Assembly: GCA_963556495.2 (NCBI GenBank)
Contig: OY747702.1
Span: 1,927,001-1,991,000 of the forward strand
Reading direction: 5' to 3'
Length of the DNA: 64,000 bases
From: Valencia hispanica
Taxonomy: Eukaryota; Chordata; Actinopteri; Cyprinodontiformes; Valenciidae
Position 1 is the first letter of the stretch; every line of letters begins with the position of its first letter. Below, in pieces: positions 21,118 through 32,497 of this stretch. Below the pieces are notes generated by a model that saw only the letters and a list, made by a program, of their open reading frames with translations, did no database searches and was not told the DNA's origin. The position numbers and the translations under genes were made by a program.

Positions 21118-22860
21118 ACCAGGCCCTTAGTCTCAATTCTTAGATCAGATCTCACATTTTTTGTCTAAATTAGTATTAAATACTGATAAGGTCATAATAG
21201 TGAGGGATTTCAATATTCATGTGGACAATGAAAGTGATAGCCTTAATGCAGCCTTTGATGCTATCTTAGACTCGATTGGCATTACTCAAAAAGTACAAGG
21301 ACCCAAACACACTTTGAACCTTGTACTGACATATGGCATTGAGTGTGAGGAAGTAACAGTCCTTCCACATAACCCGGTTCTGTGTGACCATGTTTTGATA
21401 ACTTTTGGATTTACTTTAACTGACCATCCTAAACCTGAAAGAAATTTTAATTGTAACAGAGCTTTATCAGATAATGCTGTAACAAGTTTTAAAGAATCTG
21501 TTGCATTCTTACTTTCCTCAGTGTCTCAGAGTAACACAGTGGATGGCAGCAATTCCATCTCTAACCCTTCAGAAATTGATGGTCTGGTTCTCAGCGTTAC
21601 TTCCTCATTGCGTTTGGCATTAGATAGTGTAGCCCCCTTAAAAAAGAAAGTAATTAGCCATGGGAGGCTGACTCCTTGGTTCAATCCAGAGCTGCATACT
21701 TTAAAGCATTTAAAGCTACATTCTTAGAGGATTCATATATAACCTGGAAAAATTGTCTGCTGCTGTATAAAAAGATCCTTCAACAAGCCAGAACAGCATG
21801 TCTTTCATCATTAATAGAGGACAATAAGAACAATCCTAGGTTTCTTTTTAGTACAGTCGCCAAACTTACACAGAGTCATAGCTATGTTTAGTATTCCCCC
21901 AGTTCTTAGTAGTGATGACTTTATGGGATTCTTCATTAATAAAATTATTTCTATTGAAAATAAAATCATTGGCATCCTCCCAAACATGATTACTTCTTCT
22001 TCAGTAAATGAGGCAGCATCGGAGAGAACTGTAGAACCTCAGTTGTGTTTGTACTGTTTTGATTCAGTGGAGCTTTCGGAATAATCAAAAATATTAGCCT
22101 CATCTAAACCTTCAACCTTTATGTTGGACCCAATCCCAACCAAATTATTTAGGGAAGCGCTCCCTTTGGTTCCTGGCCCCATTTTAGATATGATTAATCT
22201 ATCCTTAGTAAATTGATACGTGTCACAGGAATTAAGGGTTGCTGTAATTAAACCTTTACTCAAGAAACCTTCCCTTGATCAAGATGACTTAGTTAATTAC
22301 AGACCTATATTTAACCTTCCTTTCTTATCTAAAATCCTTGAGAAAATAGATACTAATCAAGTATCTGAGCGTCTAAACAGTAACGAGCTGTTTGAAGAAT
22401 TTCAGTCAGGTTTTAGAGCTCATCATAGCACTGAAACAGCACTGGTGAAGGTTACTAATGATATTCTCATGTCCTCAGATAACGGACTTGTGACTGTTCT
22501 GGTCTTGTTAGATCTCAGTCCTGTTTTTTAAAACAGTTGATGATAATGTTCTCTTAGCAAGGCTTTAACATGTTGTAGGGATGAATGGAACAACACTAGG
22601 CTGGTTTACCTCATATTTGTGCGACAGATTCCAGTTTGTCCATGTAAATGATAAATATTCTTTATACTCAAGGGTTACTTGTGGAGTACCACCGGGTTCT
22701 GTGCTTGAAGCAATTCTTTTTAGTATATATAAATATGCTTCCAATTGGTGAAATCGTTAGAACGCACGGGATACATTTCCACACTTATCCCGATGATAAA
22801 CAACTATGTTTATCCATGAATTCTGATGAATCCAGCCTGTTGGGTAGATTACAGGCTTGA
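21118..22860 (+). pseudogene. L2 ORF2 endonuclease and RT, frameshifted
   Basis: The endonuclease shows KVIIVRDFNIHVD (the usual GDFN has become RDFN) and LCDHVLITF for the SDH block. Next comes a linker typical of L2 (YITWKNCLLLYKK ... SLIEDNKNNPRFLFSTVAKL). The RT includes [16 protein letters not shown] and [18 protein letters not shown], then a frameshift just after LLDLSPVF (motif A with the catalytic aspartate retained). Motif B (GVPPGSVL) is in another frame. Motif C reads YPDDKQLCLS, keeping both aspartates. At least four frameshifts or stops separate ORFs at 21161-21727, 21676-21891, 21884-22084 and 22220-22531. Confidence 0.8.
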
Positions 22861-22868
22861 AAGACATA

Positions 22869-23184
22869 TCATGCTGCCCTAATCACCCTCTCCTAATCAT
22901 CGTCCTCACCTGTGTCTCCCATCAACCACACCTGATCCTCCTTACCTTCTGCCTTTATAACCCGTCACTTCCCCTCACTCAGCGCCTTATCATTGTGTAT
23001 TGATGTCTCGTGTGCCTACTTGTTGTCCTCCTTCCTGATTGTCCATGTGCTGTCTCTCCATTCCTGCCGTCATCATCCTCATCTTCATCATCTCCTCTAC
23101 CAGCAGCTTTTTAATAAACATCTTTTCACCTTTCTACTGCGTCTGTGTTTGGGTCCATGCACCACACCATCGCGCCCCCTGACA
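22869..23184 (+). mobile_element. Ty3/Gypsy-type solo LTR with 5-bp target duplication
   Basis: The 316-base LTR runs from TCATGCTGCCC to CCCCCTGACA and is flanked by ACATA at 22864-22868 and 23185-23189. The surrounding L2 frame (GRLQA, then NIKTWMTLNFFLLNSDKTEV) is interrupted exactly there. It matches the LTR at 13204-13508. A polyadenylation-like TTAATAAACA lies at about 23111. A 5-bp duplication is typical of Ty3/Gypsy integrases. The state arose by recombination between two LTRs. Confidence 0.85.
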
Positions 23185-23189
23185 ACATA

Positions 23190-23830
23190 AAAACATGGAT
23201 GACGCTAAACTTTTTTCTCTTAAATTCTGACAAGACAGAAGTTGCCATCTTTGGACCAGAAGCTCTAAAAAAGAAACTGCTTAGTCAATCACTTCATCTG
23301 GATGGTATTAAATTGGCCTCCAGTAATAACATAAAGAACCTCTGGGTTACTTTTGACCAAGAAATGCCATTCAAATCCCATATTAAACAGATTTCTTGGA
23401 TTTCCTTCTTTCACCTCAGGAATATTGCTAGAATTAGAAACAATCTGTCCAGGAGTGATGCTGAGAAACTAGTCCACACATTTGTTACTTTAAGGCTGGA
23501 CTACTGTAATTATTTACAAATAGGAAGTCCACACGATGTGATTAAACACCTTCAGTTGATTCAAAATGTGGCAGCAAGGGTTCTAATGAATATCAAAGAG
23601 AGATTACATTTCTCCTAGAATTTAAGATCCTCTTTCTTACATATAAAACCCTTAATAATCAGCTCCATCACAGATCTGATTGTCCCATATGTTCCTAACA
23701 GAGCACTTTGCTCTCAGACTGCAGGTTTACTGGTGGTTTCTAGGATTTCTAAAAGTAGAATGGGTTTAAAACTTTGCTTATTGATAAAGCTTATAGATAG
23801 ATTGGCTTAGGTCATCCTGAGCTATCTCTG
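23190..23830 (+). pseudogene. L2 ORF2 C-terminal domain
   Basis: The frame NIKTWMTLNFFLLNSDKTEV ... NNIKNLWVTFDQEMPFKSHIK ... SRSDAEKLVHTFVTLRLDYCN is open to 23618 and then broken. It is the same domain as the open frame at 40088-40720. The remaining 200 bases hold decayed codons for the C-terminus (VPNRALCSQTAGLLVV region). Confidence 0.8.
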
Positions 23831-23892
23831 TAGTTATGCTAATATAAGCTTGGACTGCTGGAAGACAGACTGACCACTTTTCTTCACTCTAC

Positions 23893-24372
23893 ATTTTTTC
23901 TTTTTTTTAATCCCACAGTTTTTTCCCAATATTTATCACCCAGTGCTCCTACCTTAGCTCTAGTCCTGGGGTTAAGCTCTCCCGCTGCCAGCCCCGATAG
24001 GGCCCCGCACTGAAACACAAGCCTCCTTCATGCTTGGGGGGTGAGCAGGCCCTTCTGTAGCTCGTGGACCGATTACCTTATTCCAGCCAGAGGGTAAGGG
24101 TGGACGGCCAGGAGGATGCAGTATACAGCCCCGGGACTAGTGCATGTTTTTTGTGGGAGTAGCTCACATTAGCTGCTCAAGAGAACACTGGGAGAACATG
24201 CAAACTCCACACAGAAAGGCCCTTTCGCCAACCCCACCCAGGGTGTGGGTGCAGATGATGCGGGGGAACAAACACACCCTCAGCACCCACAGTGTCCCTG
24301 GCAGTAATCGAACCTGGGACCTTCTAGCTGTGAGGTGAGCTACGCTACCAGCTGTGCCACCATGCCCCCTCT
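23893..24372 (-). mobile_element. tRNA-derived SINE with 7-bp target duplication
   Basis: The direct repeat ACTCTAC lies at 23886-23892 and 24373-24379, within L2 3' UTR. On the minus strand the element starts GGGGCATGGTGGCACAGCTG, has a B box GGTTCGATTAC, and contains GTGTGGAGTTTGCATGTTCT, a block common in fish SINEs. It ends in a poly(A) tract (T run at 23894-23908 on the plus strand). Confidence 0.8.
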
Positions 24373-24708
24373 ACTCTACTTCTTTTTTTACTACACTCCA
24401 GTTGCATTATTTGCTGTTATTTCAACTGTTAACTTTGTTTTTCTCTCGGTGTTCTTCTCTCCATTAAAGCTACACCTGTTCTGGTATCCTGCTTAGATGT
24501 TGGATGGGGGGCATGCAGTAAATGAGCATCCCCCATATCCTGTTACTTTCTTTAATGTAGAAAGTACTCTTACATCAGTTAATTTGTTCTTTCTGTGTTT
24601 CTCCTGTCTTCTCGAACTTCTTTTATTGATCCAGGTTCTGCTGGAGTTTTTTTCCTGTTGAAGCGGAGTTTTTCCTCTCTACTGTCACTACATGCTTGTT
24701 TAGTATGA

Positions 24709-26532
24709 CGCTGTACCCTCACTCACACACCCCATACACACTTTATGCTCCCAGGTCCAGGTACCGATGCCCCAGTAGAGCCACCAGCCGCTGGACCCGG
24801 GAGATGGACCCCCTACCTTCTAGGACGGAGACAAGCAGACCGCCAAGGGCCCCACAGTGGCAAAGCAGCCCGACCGCCCAGGACCCCGACCAGACCGCCT
24901 GTTCCTCCTCCGGACCCCAACCCCTGATGGCCCGTAGCGAACAGGGATGTGAAAAGACCCCTAGCCTCCGTCCTTGCGCTCGAGTATGGTGTTGATGCGT
25001 GTTGTTATAATGTGCATTTAAAACAGAGCGGTGGGATGTGGGGAAGGCAGCCACACATCCCCCAACCCCCACCCCGAGCCCTCAGTGTCTATATGTGGTT
25101 TAACAGTGAGCACTGGCACCAGAGGTGAAGCTGATTGAACCGCTCCCCCTTTGGATGCCGAAAAGTGGGCCAACCCCAAAGTCCCTACATATGTGTCGCA
25201 TGAGAATATTATAAGTGGGAGTGTCTAAGTTGTATATTAAAATTGGGACCCAGGACGCCACGGGATAGCGAGGAGGGAAGCCCCTCCTCGCACCCCAGTG
25301 ATGTGCCCATGCCCCAAGACCCTATATGAGTGGTAAAGTGATGGAGCGGGTGGATAAAGGTGTCCAGGGATGGGGAGGGAAGGACTGGGAGACAAAATGT
25401 GTTCCCAGGGAGCCAGCTCCCCCACTGACCCCAATAGGCACCGCTGTTCACAGGGATCCACCAGGGGAGGGAGGCCATGGCACGTTCGACCCGGGGCCCA
25501 CGGCCACAGCCCCACGGACCCCAAGGCAGTCCCCCCAGCCCCATCCCAGAAGGGGAACTAAACCCACCCTGACATTCGCTCTACTCTCAAAACACAAAAG
25601 ACACTAGACACCCAGGTTGAGTTCGCCCCCCAACCCCCCCGTACACCCCTCCCCCCCGTCCAAGTGCCCTCGGAGGGGGAGAGCACCTGTCGCTACACAG
25701 CAACAGCCTCCCCGCCAGCAAAGGAGGCCCTCAGCGCCACCCACACACCGGAGGCCCCCGAAGCCCGAACCACGGCGACGTACCTGCCCAGAGCAAGAGC
25801 AAACCGATGAGCCGGGCGGCCGACCCACCAGGCCGACATCCACCAGCCCCATTCCTTGTGGAGCGACCACTGCTGCTCAACGGCCCGGCAGGAGACCAAG
25901 CCCAGCGCCCCACCCACCTGCCCTGCACACCCACCACCCGGCCAGTCCACCCGCAAGTCCGACCGAACCCGGCCAAATCCCCGACCCCAGCGCTCCGCCC
26001 AAAGACCAAGACCCAGGAGCCAAGTCCAGTGCGAAAAAGGACTAATCCGGCCCAGAAATGCCACCCAGCCGCCGCGACCAGCAGCCAGGCACCCCAACCA
26101 GCAAACAAGACGAGACGCCATACAGGGGCCGGCGATGACAATCGGCCCAGAGAAAAAGAGAGAGGCGGCTGCACATGCCGGCCGCTGGCCGGCCCCGACC
26201 CCCACAGGCAACAGAGACCCCACGCCGGCCGACCCCCAGCCAGGACCACAGCTAGGGGGCGCGGCGCCCCAGAGCCCTGAATCCCCAGGCCCACCCCAGA
26301 CCCTACCCAGGCGCAGCACGGCCACCAGGCCAGTAACCCATGACCGCCAGCGCAACCCCCCCTAAGGCACCGCATGCAGCCATCTGGAGTTACCACCCAA
26401 AGCCCAACCCCAGGCCGGCCACGACGTCCAGTGAACCCACCCCCAGGGGTCCCCCCCAGACGCCTCCAACCCCAAAACCCCCACATCAGCAACAGTATCC
26501 CAAACGACAAAACCAAGTGCCCCCCACCCCCA
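24709..26532 (-). repeat. G-rich 3' UTR of the L1/Tx1 element
   Basis: The plus strand is dominated by CCCC and CCAGG-type runs; the sense strand therefore has dense G runs capable of G-quadruplexes. Related sequence recurs at 58680-60070 in copy 2. Long open frames over it on both strands (up to 261 codons on the minus strand at 25731-26516) follow from the scarcity of A and T. They have low-complexity G/W/R or P/R/Q content and are not considered genes. Confidence 0.75.
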
Positions 26533-27453
26533 CTAGGTGATGGAGCCGATCATAGGAGCCCAGAGAGATTGATCAGATATGGAGCCAGAGGCCGTCTCAA
26601 GACCAATATGGTCCAACAAGAGATTTCTATACTGATTAATATTAAGAGCTTTTTTATTTTTCCAGTTCAGGAGGATAGTTTTCTTAGCGATGCATAAGGC
26701 AATGTGAACTATTAGAACTGACTTTGTGTCCATGGTGACATCATTTAAATTTCCTAGCAAGCAAACTGAGGGAGATGGTGGGATGTTACATTTCAGACAC
26801 TTTGATAAGTCCTCACATATCTGGCACCAAAAATTCTTGACAGGTGGACATAACCAAAGCGCATGAATATAAGTATCCCGTATATTGCTTCTGCATTGTA
26901 AGCAGGTATTAGACGATGTAAAACCCATCCTTAACATCCGTTGACCTGTATAGTGTACTCTATGAAGGATTTTGTATTGTATTAATTGGAAATGAGGATT
27001 TTTTGTTATTTTAAAGGTTCTTAAACATATCTGAGACCAGACATTTTGGTCAAAGCTGGCTGATAAATCCACCTCCCATTTTGAAATAGGGATGGCTATT
27101 GATTCATCTAATGTAGATAAAGTTTTGTATATTTTAGACAGCAATTTGGGGGGGTTGAGATTAAGAAAATCTAAAACTCTTGCTAGAATTTGTAATTCAG
27201 CTGTATTGAGCCTAAATTTACCTTTAATAATAGATTTAATTTGTTGATATTCTAAGAATGTGTTTTTATCAATTCCATATTGTGTAATTAATGTGTTAAA
27301 TGGGATAAAGTCTGTTCCTTCAAATATATGTTCCAGGTATTCAATTCCATCGCACCTCCAGACTGGAAAACTTATCATACAATTTTTTTGCAAGATGTCG
27401 GGGTTATTCCAGATGAGTGTACGTCTGCATGGGATTATTGTGGACTCTGTCAT
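26533..27453 (-). CDS. L1/Tx1 ORF2 C-terminal part, open
   Basis: The frame of 306 codons carries the L1-type C-terminal region. It includes [18 protein letters not shown] and a CxxC..H..C cluster (C184, C187, H197, C202 in TCLQCRSN and [14 protein letters not shown]). It continues the more N-terminal segments at 27634-27849 (ISKFLWKDKPPCISLKTLQ, GGLDLSNFHHYF) and 27850-28200. The methionine at 27453 is only the first in this frame; sequence upstream still looks like LINE protein. The stop at 26533 is followed by the G-rich UTR. A 123-codon fragment in copy 2 (60540-60911) is clearly homologous. Confidence 0.8.
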   Translation of the reverse strand: MTESTIIPCRRTLIWNNPDILQKNCMISFPVWRCDGIEYLEHIFEGTDFIPFNTLITQYGIDKNTFLEYQQIKSIIKGKFRLNTAELQILARVLDFLNLNPPKLLSKIYKTLSTLDESIAIPISKWEVDLSASFDQNVWSQICLRTFKITKNPHFQLIQYKILHRVHYTGQRMLRMGFTSSNTCLQCRSNIRDTYIHALWLCPPVKNFWCQICEDLSKCLKCNIPPSPSVCLLGNLNDVTMDTKSVLIVHIALCIAKKTILLNWKNKKALNINQYRNLLLDHIGLETASGSISDQSLWAPMIGSIT

Positions 27454-27633
27454 TTTTAGAAACTCCCACCATGCTGTCAGAGAGGAGCTGATATTTATGC
27501 TTTTAAAGCATTCATATTGTTTTATATTTGAGCTAATAAATGGTAGGTCTGAAAGTTTTATCTTATTACATAGTGTCTGTTCTACGTCTATCCAGGACTC
27601 GTCTAGGTAGCTATGTTTTAACCATCTTGAGAT

Positions 27634-28227
27634 CTATTGGAGCCTGTTGGCTAAGAAATAATGATGGAAGTTTGATAGATCTAGACCTCCTTTTTCTTTG
27701 GTCTTCTGCAGTGTTTTTAAGCTGATACATGGGGGTTTATCTTTCCAAAGAAATTTAGAGATAGAGGAGTCCAGAGATCTAAACCAGTCTGGTGATGGTT
27801 TACTTGGGATCACTGAGAATAAGTAGTTGATTCTGGTCAAAACCATCATTTTTACTTAAGCAACCCTTCCCATAAGTGATATGGGTAGGGATTTCCATCT
27901 AGCAAGATCATCTTCCACTTTTTTTAAAAGTGGGATGTAGTTTAGCTTTATTAAATCTGCCAGTCTTGGTGAGACATTGATACCTAAATAGGTAATATTC
28001 CCTGACTGCAGTTGTGTATTAGTTGGATTCTGGACAGAACAATTGATTGGAAGAACTGTAGATTTTAACCAATTTATAGAATAATCTGAAACATTTGAGT
28101 AAGAGTTTATCTACCCGATTACCTGAGAGAAAGAGGTTTGTGAATGCTGGAGAAAAAGTAATACATCATCTGCATAAAGACTGATTTTATGTTCTATGTT
28201 ATTGCATTTTATGCCATTTTATACCTA
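27634..28227 (-). pseudogene. L1/Tx1 ORF2 reverse transcriptase end and thumb region
   Basis: The minus strand at 28190-28100 encodes the L1-type RT motif C region; copy 2 preserves it as KISLFADDVLLFLQHSQ. The connection GGLDLSNFHHYFLANRL lies at 27680-27640. Stops interrupt the frame near 27850 and in the RT part. The 5' end of the ORF is lost at the LTR junction. Confidence 0.75.
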
Positions 28228-29176
28228 GTCTCAGTTTATGTTTATGATTACCAGCCTGATAAGGCTGAAATAATTAAACAATAGATGAAGGAATAAGTTC
28301 TTACGCTGTGGACATTAATTGTACGCATCACTCCAAATAATCCCAGACAACTTCTCTTTAAGTTAAGGGGACTTTATTTAGAAAATAGAGTATCCCATCT
28401 ATTCTAAAGCATGCAAAAATTACTACAGATCTTAGACAACAATAATAGGTGAACATTAAACACAATTAACATAAAATGAACCAGCCAGAACAGCCAAGGG
28501 GGGAGGCCCTCACTCCAGGGGGCTCAAATCACAGATAGCCTAGGAGACAAAGTCATAAATCTCAGTTCTGTGCCAAGATGGAGGGGAGCAAATGTAGTGT
28601 AAGGAGACAAAGGGTCATAAACTAGCTTTGGCTAAAATGGACCGAGCACATGGGCTGATGAGCCCATGTGGAAGGCCTCAAAGAGAATGGAGTTCAACTT
28701 TTCAGCTAAGACCAGCTAATGCAGGTAGGAAAAGGAAGAGTTATAAAAAAAAGCATTTACAGGATTTAAGGACCGTGTGGCCCAAATGCAGGCTGGACCT
28801 TGCAGGTCGATGTCTAACAAACTGTCTTGGAACAGTTCTGATATAACCCAGCTGGATACACAAACAGCAAAAGGGCACTTCGAAGCTTTGAAATTAGTTC
28901 TTCCCCAGTCCAGCAGGTCAGAACAAAAGAGAATCTTCACCGGTGAGATGTCCTCTGTTCAGCAGTAGTTTATCCAAGAACTTCTGTCTGGAGAACAGTT
29001 TTAAAATGGGCGCGACTACTCTTTATAGCCCCCTTTGGCTGTGATGTCATTGCCGATGTCACCCTGGGCGGTCACGGACCAATAGGAGTGTGTTGGGGGT
29101 CACTGCTAGGATTGCTGGGAAATGTGGTCTTCCAACAGTCTGTTCATTTCATCTTATGAGAAATGCAATCACAACA
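28228..29176 (-). mobile_element. LTR of the 1.5-kb family (copy 2), one end missing
   Basis: On the minus strand it begins TGTTGTGATTGCATTTCTCA at 29176, has a TATA-like CTATAAAGAG near 29020, and the AATAAAGTCCCC polyadenylation region near 28370. It matches copies 1 and 3. The 3' terminal 180 bases present in copy 3 are absent, so this end was lost where it meets the L1. No internal retroelement sequence is attached on the 29177 side that I can recognise. Confidence 0.8.
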
Positions 29177-29696
29177 GAGGAGTCCGAATAATGACCAATG
29201 GAGACGACGGAGGAGGTGAGTTCTCTTGTTTAGCGGGTGATTATGTCTTCTGGGTGGATAGACAAGCAGCTAGGAGAGGTAGCGGCGATGAGGGTGAGTA
29301 TGATGGAGAGTTACCAGTGGGGAAGTGGTGCAGAGATTGACCAGGCAAGAACTCAGGCTGAAGGAGTTTATTCTGCTTGGAAGGTTCCGGAGAGAGGTCA
29401 CAGGGATTTCTGGAATGATCTACAAAGAGAGCAGAAGGTAAGCACTGGAACAGGCTTGATCTTGGAAATAGTCTTGTAAGATTTCTCTGGAGTAAGTTTG
29501 GCCAAATACCACGCTAGGATCGAGAACCAACTGGCGCCAGCCTCCAGGATCCGCTCCCTTTTTAAACGGGAGAATGATGAGTAGCTGATTGGAAGCACCT
29601 GGAGCTGCTGCCTGACACACCCTGAAGAGAAGGTAAGAGGAGAGACACACACACACCCACTGTCCAGCACACAGTCACAGAATCCCACTATTAATA
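29177..29696. other. Unassigned sequence, possibly retroelement-derived
   Basis: The stretch is GC-richer than its surroundings and contains purine-rich blocks and several GTAAG motifs, but no domain was recognised in any frame. It lies directly against the LTR of 28228-29176, so it could be internal sequence of that element. Confidence 0.35.
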
Positions 29697-30958
29697 TAGT
29701 CATTGTTTCATATGTTCCCAACAGAGTACTTCGCTCTCAGACTGCAGGTTTACTTGTAGTTCCTAGGATTTCTAAAAGTACAATGGGAGGTAGATCTTTT
29801 AGTTATCAGGCTCCTCTCCTGTGGAACCAGCTCCCAGCTTTAGTCCGTGAGGCAGACACTCTGTTTACGTTTAAGGCCAGACATAAAACTTTCCCATGAT
29901 GGAAACCAGACGGTTGTGGCAGATGGCCGCTTCTACTGAGCCTGGTTCTGTTGGAGGTTTCTTCCTGTTAAAGGGAAGTTTTTCCTCTCCACCGTCGCTA
30001 CATGCTTGCTCAGTATGAGGGATTGCTGAAGGATTGCTGTGGTTGGAAAGTCTGCATCAACGGGGCCTAACCTCACGCCAATGACTGACGCAATCTGCTG
30101 GGATTCCTTAAATAAGAAACTTTTTAACTGATTGGAATGTTTGTATAAATGTATTGAAATGACTTCTTGTTAAGTGCCTTGAGAGGACATCTGTTGTGAA
30201 TTGGCGCTATATAAATAAACTGAATTGAATTGATAAAGCTTATAGTTAGAGTGGCTAAGGTTATCCTGAGCTATCTCTGTAGTTATGCTGCTATAGGCTT
30301 AGACTGCTGGAAGACAGACTTACCAATTTTCATTACTCTGCTACTTTCTTTTCTACTACTACTCTCCAGTTGTATTACAGCACATTCTGCTATTTCGACT
30401 GTTAACTTTGTTTTCTCTCAGTGTTTTTCTCTCCATAGAAGATACACCTGGTCTGGTATCCTGCTTGGCTGCAATGCCCTGTTGGACGGGGGGTATCGAC
30501 TGGGATGATCCCCCCAGTAACTGAACATCCACTGTGTCCTGTTATCAACTTTTTACTTTCTGTAACATAGAAAGTTCTCTTATATCAGGTCTTCTGTTCC
30601 TTCTGTGTTTCTGCTCTGTCTTCTCAAACCCTCAGACGGTCGTGGAAGATGGCCACTCCCACTGAGCCAGGTTCTGTTGGTGGTTTCCTTCTGGTAAAGG
30701 GGAGTTTTTCCTCTCCACCGTCGCTACATGCTTGCTCGGTATGAGGGATTGCTGAAGGATTGCTGTGGTTGGAAAGTCTGCATCAACGGGGCCCAACCTC
30801 ACGCCAATGACTGACGCAATCTGCTGGGATTCCTTAAATAGGAAACTTTTTAACGGATTGGAATGTTTGTATAAATGTTTTGAAAGGATTTCTTGTTAAG
30901 TGCCTTGAGATGACATCTGTTGTGAATCGGCGCTATATAAATAAACTGAATTGAATTG
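29697..30958 (+). mobile_element. L2-clade 3' end with a second L2 end nested in it
   Basis: The outer copy covers the C-terminal codons (from about 29697), breaks at about 29891 within the AAACTTTCC of the ORF end, and resumes at 30230 with ATAAAGCTTATAGTTAGAGT. It ends at 30958 in the L2 tail (CTGAATTGAATTG). The inner piece 29892-30229 is another 5'-truncated L2 3' UTR ending in the same tail. Two complete L2 tails thus lie 730 bases apart. No target duplication could be confirmed. Confidence 0.8.
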
Positions 30959-31113
30959 AAATTTGAATCAGATGTGCTGGGCCAGGAACACATCTGTAAC
31001 ATGCAGGAATTCAAGCCTTGAGGATCAGCCCTGGGGACCACTAAAATGGACGACCTACATGGAGAAAGTTTAACGTTGGCACTGCACCTGCAGTATGTCC
31101 CACTGTTAGTGAT

Positions 31114-31437
31114 ATTCAATTCAATTCAATTCAAAATTACTTTATTAATCCCAAAGGGAAATTAAATGTTGTTGTAACTCATTATGCAAGTTCCTTCAAA
31201 GGTTTGTTGTAGATGCTGATGGCTGTGGGTAGGGATGATCTCTTGTAGCGCTCTTCAGATCTGAAGAAGCCTCTGACTGAAGACGCTCTGTAGTTGTATG
31301 ACAGTCTGATGTAGAGGACGCTCTGGATCTATGGCGTCTTCTTTTCAACCACTTCAGAGTCTTGTGGCTGTAGTTGAGGTATTATTTGAGCTTTTGTGAT
31401 GTTAATCAGCTGCTGCCAGTTGTAAACCACCTTGTTG
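31114..31437 (-). mobile_element. Internally deleted Rex1-type element, 5'-truncated (copy B)
   Basis: It is nearly identical to 15455-15775 and 57498-57815. It starts with the ATTCAATTCAATTCAAAATT tail, contains the same ORF-end junction, and stops within the 5' head at about 31437. It is a shortened member of the deletion family. Confidence 0.8.
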
Positions 31438-32497
31438 TATCAGTAAATACCATGGTATGATTCAGATGCTAGGAATTTGTTAGGGTTACATGTAAATAAT
31501 ACTGACAAGTTGGATGTGGGTGAAGAAAAATGAAATGTTTTTACTGTGATACAGTGAGGACCAACAAGGTTTTTTTTTCTTTTAAATACAGATTCTCTAA
31601 AATGTGTTAAGATCATTCATGTTAAAATAAGCACCTAGCATTAAGTCAGTGATGCCAGAAAAAGCTTATTTATGCCTACATAAAAAACACATTTATTATT
31701 AATAATGACATCAACTACAGGAAGAACATGCCTTAGTGAGCGCAGGTCTGAGGTTAGGTGCAGGGTTTCAGTGGGAGCCTGACACTAATAATTACTGCCT
31801 GTTATAGTTATTGGCAGGCATTTAAATGACAACACAATAGTATCATTTGAATCTCTGATACTGTACATTATATTTTTGAAAAAGTATTAAAATTACAGCA
31901 GAGGTAAGGATTTACATTTTAAAACAATTAAAAAGGAACTTCAAATAACTTACTTACATCAGAGTAATGCATTCACAACTTTGGATTCAGGAACATTCAG
32001 AATGTCTGATCTGAAGTGGAAGCTAACATAATAGTTGGACTAAGTTTTAATATGAAAGTGTTCTCAAAACTTAATAGATTTTTTTTTATAGATTTTTTGT
32101 TGAGTGTAGACCTTTAGGTGTCGTGAAGTGAAGCTTGTTGTTTCTATTCACATATCTAACAGAAACCAATGATGGTCGAAGTCCAGCTAATTTAAATGAT
32201 TTACTCTATGATTAATTTGGCAGGAATGCTTGGGTCAAACTTGCCATCCTTCGAGATAGCAATAACTGAGAAACATGCCCTCTACACTACAAAGGTCCTA
32301 GACTCACATCAAGTTCACTGCTATTTTTATCGTCCGCTGTTGGAAGCTTCTGTACAGATACTTAATTGTGTAATTATCATTCAGCCCTGTGGCTGCAGCA
32401 AAACACTAAACCCCTGCAGGTTAGGTTCAGGGCTTTACCTCAAATTTACTTTTTTTTGATAACCGTGTTTTTCCAAAATAAGACAATTAAATTTTTG
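31438..32497. other. Unassigned AT-rich sequence
   Basis: No gene or known repeat was seen in about 1 kb. Short ORFs such as 32196-32459 show no motif. Confidence 0.45.

Larger units (their letters stand above)
21100..24708 (+). mobile_element. L2-clade LINE copy II, nearly full-length 3' two-thirds, multiply interrupted
   Basis: The order is endonuclease (from about 21118), RT (21884-22860), an inserted Gypsy solo LTR (22869-23184), C-terminal domain (23190-23830), and 3' UTR with an inserted SINE (23893-24372). The 3' UTR matches 30240-30740, but the copy ends at 24708, where L1 3' UTR begins, without reaching the L2 tail. The individual coding parts are listed separately. Confidence 0.85.
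24709..28227 (-). mobile_element. L1/Tx1-clade LINE, 5'-truncated (copy 1)
   Basis: On the minus strand the order is RT segment (28200-27850), further ORF2 (27849-26533), then a 1.8-kb 3' UTR (26532-24709) that is very G-rich in sense orientation. Copy 2 (58668-61228 plus 62752-63231) aligns through both coding and UTR parts. No poly(A) is visible at the 24709 junction, so the 3' tip may be lost. The 5' end meets the LTR at 28228. Confidence 0.85.

Noticed and set aside
25693..26516. Long overlapping ORFs (up to 261 codons on the minus strand, 169 on the plus) in the C-rich region
   Set aside because: They lie in the L1 3' UTR, overlap each other in several frames, consist of low-complexity G/W/R/P-rich peptide, and owe their length to scarce A and T.
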